This document shows positions 16,076 to 24,913 of a DNA stretch of 64,000 nt, one piece after another. The notes beneath the pieces were generated by a model that searched no databases, was not told the origin of the DNA, and saw nothing but the letters and a program-made list of their open reading frames with translations. Every line of letters begins with the position of its first letter. Position 1 is the stretch's first letter. The translations under genes were made by a program, and so were the position numbers. The stretch is taken from assembly GCA_035695045.1 (NCBI GenBank), contig DASSEX010000080.1, forward strand, positions 19,118-83,117. Reading direction: 5' to 3'. The DNA is from DASSKP01 sp035695045. GTDB lineage: Bacteria; Actinomycetota; Actinomycetes; JAFAQI01.

Positions 16076-17266
16076 TCAGTCCGTGCCGACGATGCCGACG
16101 AAGCTCACCATCTCGCCGGGGTAGCCACCGAGGTTGTGCGTCAACGCGAGCGAGCGCTGCCCGAGCGTCGAGATCCGTCGCTCCTCCGGCGCCTCGCCGC
16201 GCAGCTGCAGCCACGCCTCGTAGAGCATCCGCAGGCCAGACGCACCGACCGGGTGGCCGAACGACTTCAAGCCGCCGTCGGGGTTGACCGGCAGCTCGCC
16301 GTCGCGGTCGAACGTCCCGGCGAGCACTTCCTTCCACGCCGTCCCGCGCTCGCTGAAACCGAGATCCTCCATCAGCACGAGCTCGGTCGGGGTGAAGCAG
16401 TCGTGCACCTCCGCCATCGCGAGCTCCGCGCGCGGATCGGTGATGCCGGCCTGGGCGTAAGCGTCCGCGGCGGATGCGGCGACCTCGGGGAAATGCGTGT
16501 AGTCGTAGCCGGGATCCTCGAGCCCGCTGCCGTTGCCCGCCACGAACGACAACGCCTTGATGAACAACGGCTTGTCCGTATAGCGGTGCGCGTCCTCCGC
16601 CCGTACGACGACAGCGGCGGCCGAACCGTCGGCGACGCCTGCGCAGTCGAACACCGACAGTCCACCGGCAACGGCAGGCATGCCGCAGATCTGCTCGACC
16701 GACATCTCGCGCCGGAACTGCGCCTTCGGGTTGCGCGCACCATTGGCGTGGTTCTTCGAGGCGATCCGCGCCAGCACAATGCGCATCTCGTCCTCAGGGA
16801 CGCCGTACCGCTTCGCATATGCCGGTGCCACCATCGAGAACATCGCCGCCGCGGTGAGCGACCGCTGCGTCCCGTCGTTGGGAATCGGGAACGCGTTCAG
16901 CCCCTGATAGCCGGAGTCCTTCACCTTCTCGACACCGACCGCCATGGCGACGTCGTAGGCGCCGGACGCGACGGCGTACGCGGCCTGGCGCAGCGCCTCG
17001 GATCCGGTCGCGCAGAAGTTCTCGACGCGGGTGACCGGCTTGCCCTCGAGCTGAAGCGGTCGGGCCAGCGTGATGCCGCTCATGCCGGACTGCGCGGTGC
17101 CGAGCCAGTAGGCGTCGACGTCGTCCTTCGTCACGCCTGCACCGGTGAACGCCTCGGTCGTCGCCTCGCGCATGAGGTCGTCAGCACTTTTGTCGAAGTG
17201 CTCGGCGAACCGCGTGCACCCCATGCCCACGATCGCGACCCGGTCGCGGATCCCATGGCTCGCCAT
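16076..17266 (-). CDS. SCP2-type thiolase / acetyl-CoA acetyltransferase
   Basis: A 396-residue thiolase-superfamily protein of the lipid-transfer/SCP2 branch. It has RVAIVGMGCTRFAE at the start, the nucleophile-loop region VENFCATGSEALRQAA with Cys near residue 84, AEVHDCFTPTELV with a second Cys-His site, and GGLKSFGHPVGASG with the catalytic His. The start ATG overlaps by one base the stop of the ketosynthase-like/OB-fold gene (TGATG), indicating stoichiometric co-expression. Ltp-type thiolases of this branch often act as retro-aldolases or thiolases in complexes with OB-fold partners; a steroid or branched acyl-CoA substrate is likely but unproven. Confidence 0.87.
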   Translation of the reverse strand: MASHGIRDRVAIVGMGCTRFAEHFDKSADDLMREATTEAFTGAGVTKDDVDAYWLGTAQSGMSGITLARPLQLEGKPVTRVENFCATGSEALRQAAYAVASGAYDVAMAVGVEKVKDSGYQGLNAFPIPNDGTQRSLTAAAMFSMVAPAYAKRYGVPEDEMRIVLARIASKNHANGARNPKAQFRREMSVEQICGMPAVAGGLSVFDCAGVADGSAAAVVVRAEDAHRYTDKPLFIKALSFVAGNGSGLEDPGYDYTHFPEVAASAADAYAQAGITDPRAELAMAEVHDCFTPTELVLMEDLGFSERGTAWKEVLAGTFDRDGELPVNPDGGLKSFGHPVGASGLRMLYEAWLQLRGEAPEERRISTLGQRSLALTHNLGGYPGEMVSFVGIVGTD

Positions 17267-18627
17267 CAGGCGTCCTCTCCCCCGGCGCCCGAGCTGCCCC
17301 GTTCACGGAGCGGCCGGGCCTTCCAGAAGTAGTTGGCGATGCCGTCTGCGGTGAACAACCGGCGGAACGTCATCTCGACCCGCATGCCGATCGCCACCTC
17401 GTCGGCGTCGACGTCGGTCAGCTCCACCGGCAGCCGCTCACCGTCGTCGAAGTCGACGACCGCGAAGACGACCGGCGGCGACGGTGAGTACGCGAGCTTG
17501 TCGATCGTGAAGGTCGTCACGGTCCCGCGCTGCTCGGCGAGGACGCCCTGCGCGGTGCTCAGACCGAACTTCCACTCGCTCGTGCGACCGGCAGCGCTCG
17601 CCGAGGGTCGCGCCGGCTCCGGTCGCCGCGGCGGCTCGACCGGCAGAAGCCCTCGCCAGGCGAGGTAACGGCCGTAGCTCACCGGCGCGCCGGCGGTCAG
17701 TTGTCCGGCGACAGGTCGCGCGGGAAGGTAGGACGCGATCGCCTCGGTGGTGCGCAGGACGAGCGCCTCGGCTCCGTCGGCGAGGGTCAGGAGGACGAGG
17801 ACCTGCCCGGGTCCAGCCTGTTCGAGCGCACTGGCCAGCAGCAGCAACGGTTGCGCGACACCGGGGTTGCCGATCGTGGTCGCCATCCGGTCGACGATCC
17901 GTTCCGGTGCGACGCCGGACTTCTTCGCCACCGATGCGCAGGCCCGCTCGTGCAACCCGGCGATGGCAAGCAGGTCGACAGCCTCGATGTCGATGCGCGC
18001 CGCACCGAGCGCAGCTTTCAACGCCTCCTGGGCGATCGGCACGTACTTCGTCTCGCCGAAGCGCTCCTCCCACGTTCGGGAGGCGACATCGCCGGGCACC
18101 CGCCAGCGGTCGAGGAACTCCTCGGTGACGCCGGCCCGGCCGATGACCTCGGCGAGCACCGGTCCACCTCCGCTGTCGTCGCCGACGACGACAGCGGCAG
18201 CCGCGTCACCGCCGGCAACTTCTTCGGGACCGCCGGGCCGGCCGGTGCGAATGTCGCTCCCGATCACGAGCGTCGGGCCCGGTGCATCGAGCGCGGCACG
18301 AAGAGCGCCGAGCACCGAGCGCGTCGAACCCAGCGCGTCGTAGGCCGCGGCGTCGCGGTCGAGCCGCAGCGCGGCGTGCACCGCTGTCGCGTTGGTCTTG
18401 TCGAGGTAGGCCGGCGCAGCGGTCGCCAGCCAGACCGCAGTCGGCGTCGCGGCGCTGCCACGCAACGCGTCGCGTGCCGCCTGCACCGCCATCGTCGTCG
18501 TGTCTTCGTCGTACGACGCTGCGGCGCGGGTGCCCTTGCCGCCCCCGGCACCGGCGATCGGCGCTATCTGGGTCCGGTCGAGCCGACGGTGCGGCAGGTG
18601 AACGCCCCAGCCGAGGATGCCGTGCAT
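17266..18627 (-). CDS. HMG-CoA-synthase/KAS III-like domain fused to an OB-fold (DUF35-type) domain
   Basis: A 453-residue two-domain protein. Residues 1 to about 310 follow the HMG-CoA synthase/KAS III pattern (GWGVHLPHRRL; VWLATAAPAYLDKTNA; TTIGNPGVAQPLLLLASALE). Residues about 345-445 form an OB-fold like DUF35 partners of thiolases (GTVTTFTIDKLAYSP; VAIGMRVEMTFRR). There is no Cys before about residue 219, so the usual nucleophile is missing, and the DUF35 zinc-ribbon cysteines are also absent. It overlaps the thiolase by one base, so a complex with it is likely. ATG 18627 is preceded by TAGGCT (18634-18639) at 6 bases and then by the strongest operator in the window. Confidence 0.82.
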   Translation of the reverse strand: MHGILGWGVHLPHRRLDRTQIAPIAGAGGGKGTRAAASYDEDTTTMAVQAARDALRGSAATPTAVWLATAAPAYLDKTNATAVHAALRLDRDAAAYDALGSTRSVLGALRAALDAPGPTLVIGSDIRTGRPGGPEEVAGGDAAAAVVVGDDSGGGPVLAEVIGRAGVTEEFLDRWRVPGDVASRTWEERFGETKYVPIAQEALKAALGAARIDIEAVDLLAIAGLHERACASVAKKSGVAPERIVDRMATTIGNPGVAQPLLLLASALEQAGPGQVLVLLTLADGAEALVLRTTEAIASYLPARPVAGQLTAGAPVSYGRYLAWRGLLPVEPPRRPEPARPSASAAGRTSEWKFGLSTAQGVLAEQRGTVTTFTIDKLAYSPSPPVVFAVVDFDDGERLPVELTDVDADEVAIGMRVEMTFRRLFTADGIANYFWKARPLRERGSSGAGGEDA

Positions 18628-18646
18628 ACGCCCAGCCTACCGTCCA

Positions 18647-18667
18647 TTTCTGACGCCCCGTCAGAAA
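18647..18667. promoter_or_regulatory. Longest palindromic operator, site 4
   Basis: Perfect 9-bp arms (TTTCTGACG and its complement CGTCAGAAA) flank CCC. It lies 19 bases from the start of the ketosynthase-like/OB gene and its right arm covers the stop codon of aminopeptidase N, so this promoter begins inside the end of the upstream gene. Confidence 0.88.
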
Positions 18668-21117
18668 CCGCGGGCGACCAGCATCCGCCGGAGCTCGTCG
18701 GCCCGGGAACGCATCGTCCGCCGGACGATCGGACTGAGGCGGTCATCGGCCGCCGCGGCGTCGATCCGGTCGAGGAAGTCCCTCCCGACGCCGATGACGG
18801 GCAGCAATGACGCCACGATCGCGTAGGCCTGCACCATCCCGTAACGGCTGAACGGCCGGAGGGCATCGAGGTAGCGATCGCCGTACGACGCCAGGACCGC
18901 CTCCTGCCCCGGCTGCCACAGAGCGCGGCCCAGCGATCCGACCATGCCGAGCGGAATGCGGCCGTCCATCGCCGCCTGCCAGCCCTCGGCCTTCGCCTCC
19001 GGCGTCGGGGCCGACGCGCGCACCAGCAGCGCCTGCACCCAGGCGTCCGGGTCGGGGTCGGCACTCAACGTCTCCTCGATCTCGGCGAGGTCGAGCATGC
19101 CGAGAGCGGCCCGGCGCCGCAGTGCACGCCACCGGAGATCGATGTCGACCGCGAGCTCGTCGAGTGCCGCGAGCTGCACGTCCGTCATCGCCGTCGACGC
19201 CAGTGCGCGCACCGCCGCGACCTCGAGCGCAGGCTCGCGCCGCGCGATGGAGACACAGGTGTCGGCGACCAGCGCCATCGCCGCGTCCCGCTCCGCCTCC
19301 GGCGTCCAGAGCCGGGCGGCTTCCACGGCCAGGTCGAGAAGCGGCTCGACGACGGAGGACGCGGTCTCCCGCGCGAGCACCGACGTCGCGCAGTGCACGA
19401 AGCGCTCGGTCGCGAGGCGTCCCTCGACGAGCATGCCCCAGGCCGTCGTGACGGCGAGGGTCCGCGCGAGTGCGGTGGGAAGTCGGGCGGCACTCTCGAG
19501 GAGTGCCGACGCCGCGGCCTCATCCGGCAGAACGGTCGCGAAGGTCAGGTCCTCGTCGTTGAGCAGGACGATGTCCTCGCCGTCGAGCGAGAGCGGAAGC
19601 TCGACCGGGTCGTCGCTGATGTCGACGAGCACGTGTTCGCGGCGCTTCATCGTCGGGCCATCTGTGGCGGCGTAGACACCGACACCGAGGTGATGGGGCC
19701 GCGGCCTGTCGCCATCCGGCCCTGCGAGCTCGAGCCGGAGCGACCCGGCGCTCGACCGGGCCGTCACGACGTCCGTCCCCGCACGGTCGAGCCAGCCGGC
19801 CACCCACTCGCCGAGGTCACGGCCGGAGGCGCCGGACAGGGCGCCCATCAGGTCGTCGAGACTGGCGTTGCTCCACGCATGCTTCGCGAAGTACGCGCGC
19901 AGACCGGCGACGAACGTCTGCTCACCGAGCGCCGCGACCAGCTGCTTGAGCACGCTCGCGCCCTTGGCGTAGGTGATCATGTCGAAGCCAGCGGCCGCCG
20001 TGGCGACGTCCGGTGTCGCCTGCCGGATCGGGTGCGTCGTCGGCGCGCGGTCCGCGGCATAGCCCGTCAGCTTCCGGCCGGCGAGGAACGTCGCCCACGC
20101 ATCGGTGTAGTCGGTCGCGGCTGCGGACGCCCACGTCGACGCCCAGTCGGCGAACGCCTCGTTGAGCCAGAGGTCGTCCCACCAGCGCATCGTCACGATG
20201 TCGCCGAACCACATGTGCGCCATCTCGTGCAGCAGCACGTCGGCGCGGAGGGCCCGCTCGTTGTACGACGGCTCGTGCCGGAAGACGAACTGGTCCGACC
20301 ACGTGACGCACCCGTAGTTCTCCATCGCGCCGCCGAGGTCCGGCACGAAGATCTGGTCGTAACGCGCCTGGGGGAAGGGCATCGCGAAGCGCTCGCCGTA
20401 GAACTGCAGTCCGGCGAGCGTGAGGTCGAACAGCTCGTCCGCATCGCGGTCGAGAAAGGCGCGGAGTGACTGACGACACAGCAGGCCGAGGTCGAACCCG
20501 CCCATCTCGCGACGCAGCTCGTGGAACGGTCCGGCGTTCACGACCGGCACGTACGTCGACAGCGGCGGCGTGGCAGGGAACCGCCACACCCGCGCATCGC
20601 CGGCCAGGTCGGCGACCGACTCCGGCGCGGTGTTGCCCGTGACGTGCCATGCGCTCGGCGCGGTCACCGTGAACCGGTGCGGCGCCTTCAGGTCCGGTTG
20701 GTCGAAGCAGGCCCAGACCCGTCGCGCCTCGTCCGGCTCGAACGACGTCCAGACATAGACGCGGCCGTCCGCCGGGTCGACCGACCGGTGCACCCCGGTC
20801 CGGATGCCGGTCTCACGCTGCACCGCCTCGACGACGAGTGTGTTGTCCGCAGCGAGCCCCGGCAGCGTCAGCCGACCGCCCGTCGCGGGTGTCGCGATCT
20901 CGGACCCGTTCAGCTCCGCGCGCACGACGTCGGCGACGCAGTCGACGAACGTCGAGGCTCCCGGCTCAACCGCGGTGAAGCTGATCGCGGAGCGCGACCG
21001 GAGCTCGTCACCTTCGAGCAGGCCGGTGAGGTCGACCTCGATGTCGTAGGACGTGACCGTCAGCAGCTGCGAACGTCGCCTGGCGTCGTCCTGGCTCAGG
21101 CTGGTCGGAAGGTCCAC
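18661..21117 (-). CDS. pepN: Aminopeptidase N (M1 family)
   Basis: An 818-residue cytoplasmic zinc metallopeptidase removing N-terminal amino acids from peptides. It has the exopeptidase motif GGAMENYG (about residue 262) and the zinc motif HEMAHMWFGD with the third ligand Glu in NEAFADW about 20 residues on. A C-terminal helical ERAP1-like domain covers about residues 500-818. Length and order are normal for actinobacterial PepN. The GTG start lies one base after the DUF2505 stop, so it is the last gene of the ligase-hydratase-SRPBCC operon. It is a housekeeping enzyme apparently carried along with lipid genes. Its stop codon lies in the operator of the next gene. Confidence 0.95.
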   Translation of the reverse strand: MDLPTSLSQDDARRRSQLLTVTSYDIEVDLTGLLEGDELRSRSAISFTAVEPGASTFVDCVADVVRAELNGSEIATPATGGRLTLPGLAADNTLVVEAVQRETGIRTGVHRSVDPADGRVYVWTSFEPDEARRVWACFDQPDLKAPHRFTVTAPSAWHVTGNTAPESVADLAGDARVWRFPATPPLSTYVPVVNAGPFHELRREMGGFDLGLLCRQSLRAFLDRDADELFDLTLAGLQFYGERFAMPFPQARYDQIFVPDLGGAMENYGCVTWSDQFVFRHEPSYNERALRADVLLHEMAHMWFGDIVTMRWWDDLWLNEAFADWASTWASAAATDYTDAWATFLAGRKLTGYAADRAPTTHPIRQATPDVATAAAGFDMITYAKGASVLKQLVAALGEQTFVAGLRAYFAKHAWSNASLDDLMGALSGASGRDLGEWVAGWLDRAGTDVVTARSSAGSLRLELAGPDGDRPRPHHLGVGVYAATDGPTMKRREHVLVDISDDPVELPLSLDGEDIVLLNDEDLTFATVLPDEAAASALLESAARLPTALARTLAVTTAWGMLVEGRLATERFVHCATSVLARETASSVVEPLLDLAVEAARLWTPEAERDAAMALVADTCVSIARREPALEVAAVRALASTAMTDVQLAALDELAVDIDLRWRALRRRAALGMLDLAEIEETLSADPDPDAWVQALLVRASAPTPEAKAEGWQAAMDGRIPLGMVGSLGRALWQPGQEAVLASYGDRYLDALRPFSRYGMVQAYAIVASLLPVIGVGRDFLDRIDAAAADDRLSPIVRRTMRSRADELRRMLVARGF

Positions 21118-21118
21118 G

Positions 21119-21610
21119 TCACCCCGCGAGCTCCTTGTTGGTGAACTCCGCCTCGTCGGCGAGCAGCTTCTCTCCGCTGTCGACGGCGAGCTTCTCCAGC
21201 TTCCCGCCGACGATCGGGATCGAGACCTTGACCTTCGCCTCGATGTCCTGCCGCGTCCCCGTGCCGTCCGGCGTCAGTGTCACCGTCCCGTCGATGTGCG
21301 ACGGGACACCTTGGACGTCGACGCGGTAGTGACAGGTGCGCGGCCCGCCATCAGCCGACGTCTCCCACGTCTCCGTCTGGAGCAGCGCGTTGGTCGGCTG
21401 GATGAACTTCTTCGCGAAGCCCGGCAGGTCGACGGTCACGTGCCGCCGGATGGTGATCCGCGTGGCGCCGTCGGCCAGGGTCTCCTGATCGACACTGATG
21501 TCCTTCGCGCCCGCCGCCGAGAACTTGCGCTCGAGGAACGCGGGATCCGTCATGAGCGTGAAGACCCGGTCCACGTCGCCGTTGAGGTGGTGCGTCACCC
21601 GCATCTGCAT
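21119..21610 (-). CDS. DUF2505 / SRPBCC-like protein
   Basis: A 163-residue protein with the START/SRPBCC-like pattern of DUF2505: an N-terminal VTHHLNGDVDRVFTLMTDPAFLERKF, a beta-rich middle (RITIRRHVTVDLPGFAKKF), and a closing helix VGGKLEKLAVDSGEKLL. The fold makes a hydrophobic cavity that can hold lipids or polyketides. It lies 36 bases after the second SRPBCC gene and 1 base before pepN. No catalytic residues can be named; a carrier or ligand-binding role in lipid metabolism is an inference. Confidence 0.82.
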   Translation of the reverse strand: MQMRVTHHLNGDVDRVFTLMTDPAFLERKFSAAGAKDISVDQETLADGATRITIRRHVTVDLPGFAKKFIQPTNALLQTETWETSADGGPRTCHYRVDVQGVPSHIDGTVTLTPDGTGTRQDIEAKVKVSIPIVGGKLEKLAVDSGEKLLADEAEFTNKELAG

Positions 21611-21646
21611 GCGCCGGAGCGTAACGCCAGCCGGGCGGACGACGGC

Positions 21647-22096
21647 TCAGGACGTTCGCTCGGCCTCCGCGGCGAGCCGCCTGGCGAACCCGCCGACGGT
21701 TGAGAGGAAGAACCGTCGCATCACGGCTGCGCCACCCGGGAACGCGGGCGTGAACGTCCCGCTCCAGACGATCCGGGTGCCGGTGCCATCCGGCTCGAGT
21801 CGCACGTCCGCGCGGTAGTCACGGACCGGGAAGCTCGTCAACCAGGTGTAGGCGAGCCGCCGGGGGGCGTCGTACTCGACGATCTCCTCCCGGCTGGACA
21901 ACGCGCCGATGCCGAGGCGGCGGATCGCGCCGACACCACCCGGCGGCGGTTCGCCCTCGCGCTCCCACCACGAGCGCACGACCATCGGCCCGGCCCAGCG
22001 CGACCAGCCCGGAGCGTCGGCGAGCAGCGCGAACACCTTCGCCGGTGGCGCGGTCGACTGCGCCGTCACGTCGTACGACGCCACGTCTCCGCTCAC
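21647..22096 (-). CDS. SRPBCC (polyketide cyclase/START-like) family protein
   Basis: A protein of about 150 residues with an SRPBCC hydrophobic-cavity fold: STAPPAKVFALLADAPGWSRW at the first strand and helix, a central GVGAIRRLGIG and EEIVEYDAPRRLAYTW, and a final long helix. The GTG at 22096 gives a GTGA overlap with the enoyl-CoA hydratase stop; an ATG one codon upstream is equally in frame. It probably binds a hydrophobic ligand. Two such proteins in a row beside an acyl-CoA ligase and hydratase suggest handling of poorly soluble acyl-CoA or sterol intermediates, which is inference. Confidence 0.83.
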   Translation of the reverse strand: MSGDVASYDVTAQSTAPPAKVFALLADAPGWSRWAGPMVVRSWWEREGEPPPGGVGAIRRLGIGALSSREEIVEYDAPRRLAYTWLTSFPVRDYRADVRLEPDGTGTRIVWSGTFTPAFPGGAAVMRRFFLSTVGGFARRLAAEAERTS

Positions 22097-22905
22097 CATC
22101 CGCGGAAGGTCGGGTCACGGCGCTCGACGAACGCCTGCACCCCTTCCTGTGCGTCCTCGGTCGTCATGACCAGCTCCTGTGCCCACGCCTCTTCCGCCAG
22201 AGCGGAGTCCCGGTCGAGGTCGAGCGCGCGGTTGACGAGCCGCTTGGTCACGGCGTGGGTGCGGGTCGGCCCTCCGGCCAACCGGGCAGCGAGCGCCTCT
22301 GCGACCTCCAGCAGCTCGCCCGCAGGGACGACCTGGTTGACCAGCCCGAGGTCCACCGCCTCCTTCGCGGGGAGATCTTCGCCGAACAGGTAGATCTGCT
22401 TCGCGCGCTGCGGGCCGACGAGGCGGGTGAGGAGGTAGGCGCCGGCAGCATCCGGCGCGATGCCGCGGCGGACGAAGACCGGCACGAGCTTCGCCGTGTC
22501 GGCCATGACGACGAGGTCGCAGGCAAGGGCAAGGTGCATGCCGGCGCCCGCGGCGGTGCCGTTGACGGCCGCGATGACCGGCTTCTCGCAGTCGAGGACT
22601 GCCGTGATGACGCGCTGCCAACCGGTCGCGATGCCGCGGGCGACGTCACCCTGGGCACGCTTCGGAGCGCCCTCCGGCTTCTCCGGTGTCGGGATCGGCA
22701 CCCGCAGATCGGCGCCGGTGCAGAACGCGCGGTCACCCACGCCGGTGATGACGACCGCTCTGACCGCAAGGTCCGCACTCGCCTCTTCCAGGGCGGCGAC
22801 CAGCGCCTCACGCGTCTTCCAGTCGAGCGCGTTGTGCACGTCCGGCCGGTCGAGGGTCAGCGTCAGGACCGCGCCGTCGCGATGCGTCCGCAGGCCCTCG
22901 GTCAC
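22093..22905 (-). CDS. Enoyl-CoA hydratase/isomerase family protein
   Basis: A 270-residue crotonase-fold protein. The oxyanion-hole segments are CTGADLR and GTAAGAGMHLALACDLVV. At the catalytic positions RGIAPDAAGAYLL has Asp where classical hydratases have one of the two Glu residues, so the exact reaction (hydration, isomerisation or hydrolysis) is uncertain. The GTG start overlaps the acyl-CoA ligase stop as GTGA. Together with the ligase it forms an activation and beta-oxidation pair for an unknown carboxylic acid. Confidence 0.88.
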   Translation of the reverse strand: MTEGLRTHRDGAVLTLTLDRPDVHNALDWKTREALVAALEEASADLAVRAVVITGVGDRAFCTGADLRVPIPTPEKPEGAPKRAQGDVARGIATGWQRVITAVLDCEKPVIAAVNGTAAGAGMHLALACDLVVMADTAKLVPVFVRRGIAPDAAGAYLLTRLVGPQRAKQIYLFGEDLPAKEAVDLGLVNQVVPAGELLEVAEALAARLAGGPTRTHAVTKRLVNRALDLDRDSALAEEAWAQELVMTTEDAQEGVQAFVERRDPTFRGW

Positions 22906-24464
22906 GATCTCTGCCTTCCGTCGGCGGAGCCGAACTGCTCCCTGAGCTTGTACTTCAGCACCTTGTTGAGGGTCTCGTTACGTGGCAGCTTGTCGACGAC
23001 CTCGAGCCGCTCGGGGATCTTCTGCCGCATCAGCCCGGCCGCCGTGCACGCCGACACCATCTCGTCGAACGTCAAGGGCTCGCCGCCCTCCGGTGGTTCG
23101 ACGACAGCGCACACCATCTCGCCGCGCTCCCGGTCGGGAAGACCGATCACCGCGACGTCGCCGACCTTCGGGTGGTTGAACAAGACGTCCTCGAGCTCGC
23201 GCGCCGAGATGTTCTCGCCCTTGCGGATGATGACGTCCTTGAGCCGACCGGTGAGCCTCAGGTGGCCGTCGGCACGCAGGACGCCGAGGTCACCCGTGCG
23301 GAACCATCCGTCGGCGTCGTACGCCTCCTTCGTGGTCGCCGCGTCCGTGTAGCCGCGGCACACGACCGGCCCGCGGACGCGGACCTCTCCCTCCTCGTCC
23401 GGCCCGGCGACGGTCTCGTCCTCCTTGACGATGCGCACCTCCGCACCGAGCACCGGTCTGCCCTCGGTGTTGGCGAGCTGCTCGTCGGTGTCGTGCGGTG
23501 AGCCCATCGCGATCATCGGGATCTCGGTCATGCCGTATCCGTGGACGAGCTTCACACCCATCTCGCGCTCGACGTCGTAGAACAGCTCAGGCGGCTTGGG
23601 TGCGCCGCCGCCGGACATGATGCGCAGCGACGGGATGACCTTCGCATCCGGCGACTTGCGTTGCTCGCCGAGGAACATCTGGTAGAACGCCGTGCTGCCG
23701 CCGCACATCGTCACGCCGAGGTCGCGATAGGTCGCCACGGCGTCCGCCGGCAGGAACGACTCGACCAGCACGGCGCCGAAACCCGCGGACAACATCATCA
23801 GCAGGTAGTCCGGGCCGCCGATGTGCGAGTAGGGGAAGGCGATCGAGCCGAGGTCGTCAGCCGACATGTCGAGTGCGGCCGCCAGACCGCGGCCGCCGGC
23901 CATCAGCGTCTGGTCGCTGTGCTGCACGCCCTTGGGCTCGCTGGTCGTGCCCGACGTGTAGTAGACCCAGCGAATGGCGTCACCGTCCGCCGGTGCCGGA
24001 GGCAGCGTCGCCGGGTCTGCGGTTGGCAGCTCGTCGCCGAGCTCGATGACGGTGGGCGGCGAGTCGAGCTCCGCCGACAGGGCCTTCGCCATCGCCCCGA
24101 AGTCGCGGTCCTTCCAGACGCCGGGGACGAGGAAGTAGTCGGGTCGGCTCTGCCGCAGGACCGCACCGACCTCGCGCTCCCGGTAGAGATGCAGGACCGG
24201 GTTCTGGACGGCGCCGAGCCGCGCCAGCGCGAGCGAGACGAGGACGCTGTCGATGCGGGTCGGAAGCTGCCAGGTCACCTTCGTGCCCGGCCCGATGCCC
24301 TGCACCTGGAGTCCGGCCGCGGTGCGCTCGACGAGCTCCGCGCACTCGGTCCACGACACTCGTCGCCCCGCTGGGTCGAGCAGCATCGGGGCGTCGCCGG
24401 AGAGCTCCGCGCGGCGGCGTACCAGCTCCCAGATGGTCGGTGCTTCGAGCAGCTTCTCGCTCAT
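22902..24464 (-). CDS. Acyl-CoA synthetase (AMP-forming, FadD-type)
   Basis: A 520-residue ANL-superfamily ligase activating a carboxylic acid to its CoA thioester through an acyl-adenylate. The P-loop-like motif is YYTSGTTSEPKGVQHS, the adenine-binding motif GYGMTEIPM, and the hinge and C-terminal motifs are WFRTGDLGVL, GRLKDVIIRKGENIS and LPRNETLNKVLK with the catalytic Lys. It heads the minus-strand operon to the hydratase, SRPBCC proteins and pepN. The ATG start has TAGGTT 6 bases upstream, inside the palindrome at 24471, so it is probably leaderless. It does not look like FadD3; the substrate is unknown. Confidence 0.92.
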   Translation of the reverse strand: MSEKLLEAPTIWELVRRRAELSGDAPMLLDPAGRRVSWTECAELVERTAAGLQVQGIGPGTKVTWQLPTRIDSVLVSLALARLGAVQNPVLHLYREREVGAVLRQSRPDYFLVPGVWKDRDFGAMAKALSAELDSPPTVIELGDELPTADPATLPPAPADGDAIRWVYYTSGTTSEPKGVQHSDQTLMAGGRGLAAALDMSADDLGSIAFPYSHIGGPDYLLMMLSAGFGAVLVESFLPADAVATYRDLGVTMCGGSTAFYQMFLGEQRKSPDAKVIPSLRIMSGGGAPKPPELFYDVEREMGVKLVHGYGMTEIPMIAMGSPHDTDEQLANTEGRPVLGAEVRIVKEDETVAGPDEEGEVRVRGPVVCRGYTDAATTKEAYDADGWFRTGDLGVLRADGHLRLTGRLKDVIIRKGENISARELEDVLFNHPKVGDVAVIGLPDRERGEMVCAVVEPPEGGEPLTFDEMVSACTAAGLMRQKIPERLEVVDKLPRNETLNKVLKYKLREQFGSADGRQRS

Positions 24465-24470
24465 GGTGAC

Positions 24471-24480
24471 AACCTAGGTT
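24471..24480. promoter_or_regulatory. AACCTAGGTT palindrome in a 17-base divergent gap
   Basis: A perfect 10-base palindrome fills most of the space between the acyl-CoA synthetase and the SnoaL-like gene. Read leftward its TAGGTT half is a -10-like box exactly 6 bases from the ATG. It may be only a promoter element or also an operator. It differs from the TCTGACG family. Confidence 0.5.
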
Positions 24481-24481
24481 C

Positions 24482-24913
24482 GTGACGGACGAGGAGGCGA
24501 TCCGCGACGTCGTCGCTCGCTACAACTTGTACGGCGACCGGGGCCGGTTCGACGAGCTGCTCGAGCTGTTCGCCGAGGATGCGACGCTGGTGACCGACGA
24601 GGCGACCTACGTCGGTCGCGCGGCCATCAGGCAGTTGTTCATCAACAGCGCCGGCGCCGACCTGCAGCCGGAGCGCATCCGACACTTCACCAGCACGCTC
24701 GTCATCGACCGGACGGCCGCCGATCGCGCCTCGGTGCGCGCCTACTTCCAGGTGCTCACCGGTGAGGGCCTCGACCACTGGGGCACGTACCGCGACATCC
24801 TGGTCCGCGCCGGCGGGCGTTGGCTCTTCTCGCGCCGGGAGGTGCGGGTGGATGGCATGACTCCTGGCGGCTGGGCGGCCCGCCGCCTCGGCCGCGGTCA
24901 TGAGGCGCCGTAG
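24482..24913 (+). CDS. SnoaL-like / NTF2-fold protein
   Basis: A 143-residue NTF2-fold protein: EEAIRDVVARYNLYGDRGRFDELLELF opens the helical part, FAEDATLVTDEATYVGRAAIRQLF follows, and a curved beta-sheet ends near WLFSRREVRVDG. Members include ketosteroid-isomerase-like and polyketide-cyclase enzymes and many binding proteins. Asp and Tyr residues in the cavity are compatible with isomerase chemistry but not diagnostic. It starts at GTG 17 bases from the divergent synthetase and overlaps the convergent SDR by 16 bases. In a steroid-degrading context an isomerase or hydratase role is conceivable. Confidence 0.8.
   Translation: MTDEEAIRDVVARYNLYGDRGRFDELLELFAEDATLVTDEATYVGRAAIRQLFINSAGADLQPERIRHFTSTLVIDRTAADRASVRAYFQVLTGEGLDHWGTYRDILVRAGGRWLFSRREVRVDGMTPGGWAARRLGRGHEAP

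Noticed and set aside
22902..24464. FadD3, the HIP-CoA ligase
   Set aside because: The motifs are general for acyl-CoA ligases and the surrounding sequence does not resemble FadD3; the same holds for the ligase at 28742.
24471..24480. KstR operator
   Set aside because: KstR sites have AAC and GTT two bases apart; here four bases (CTAG) separate them and the outer T/A positions do not fit.
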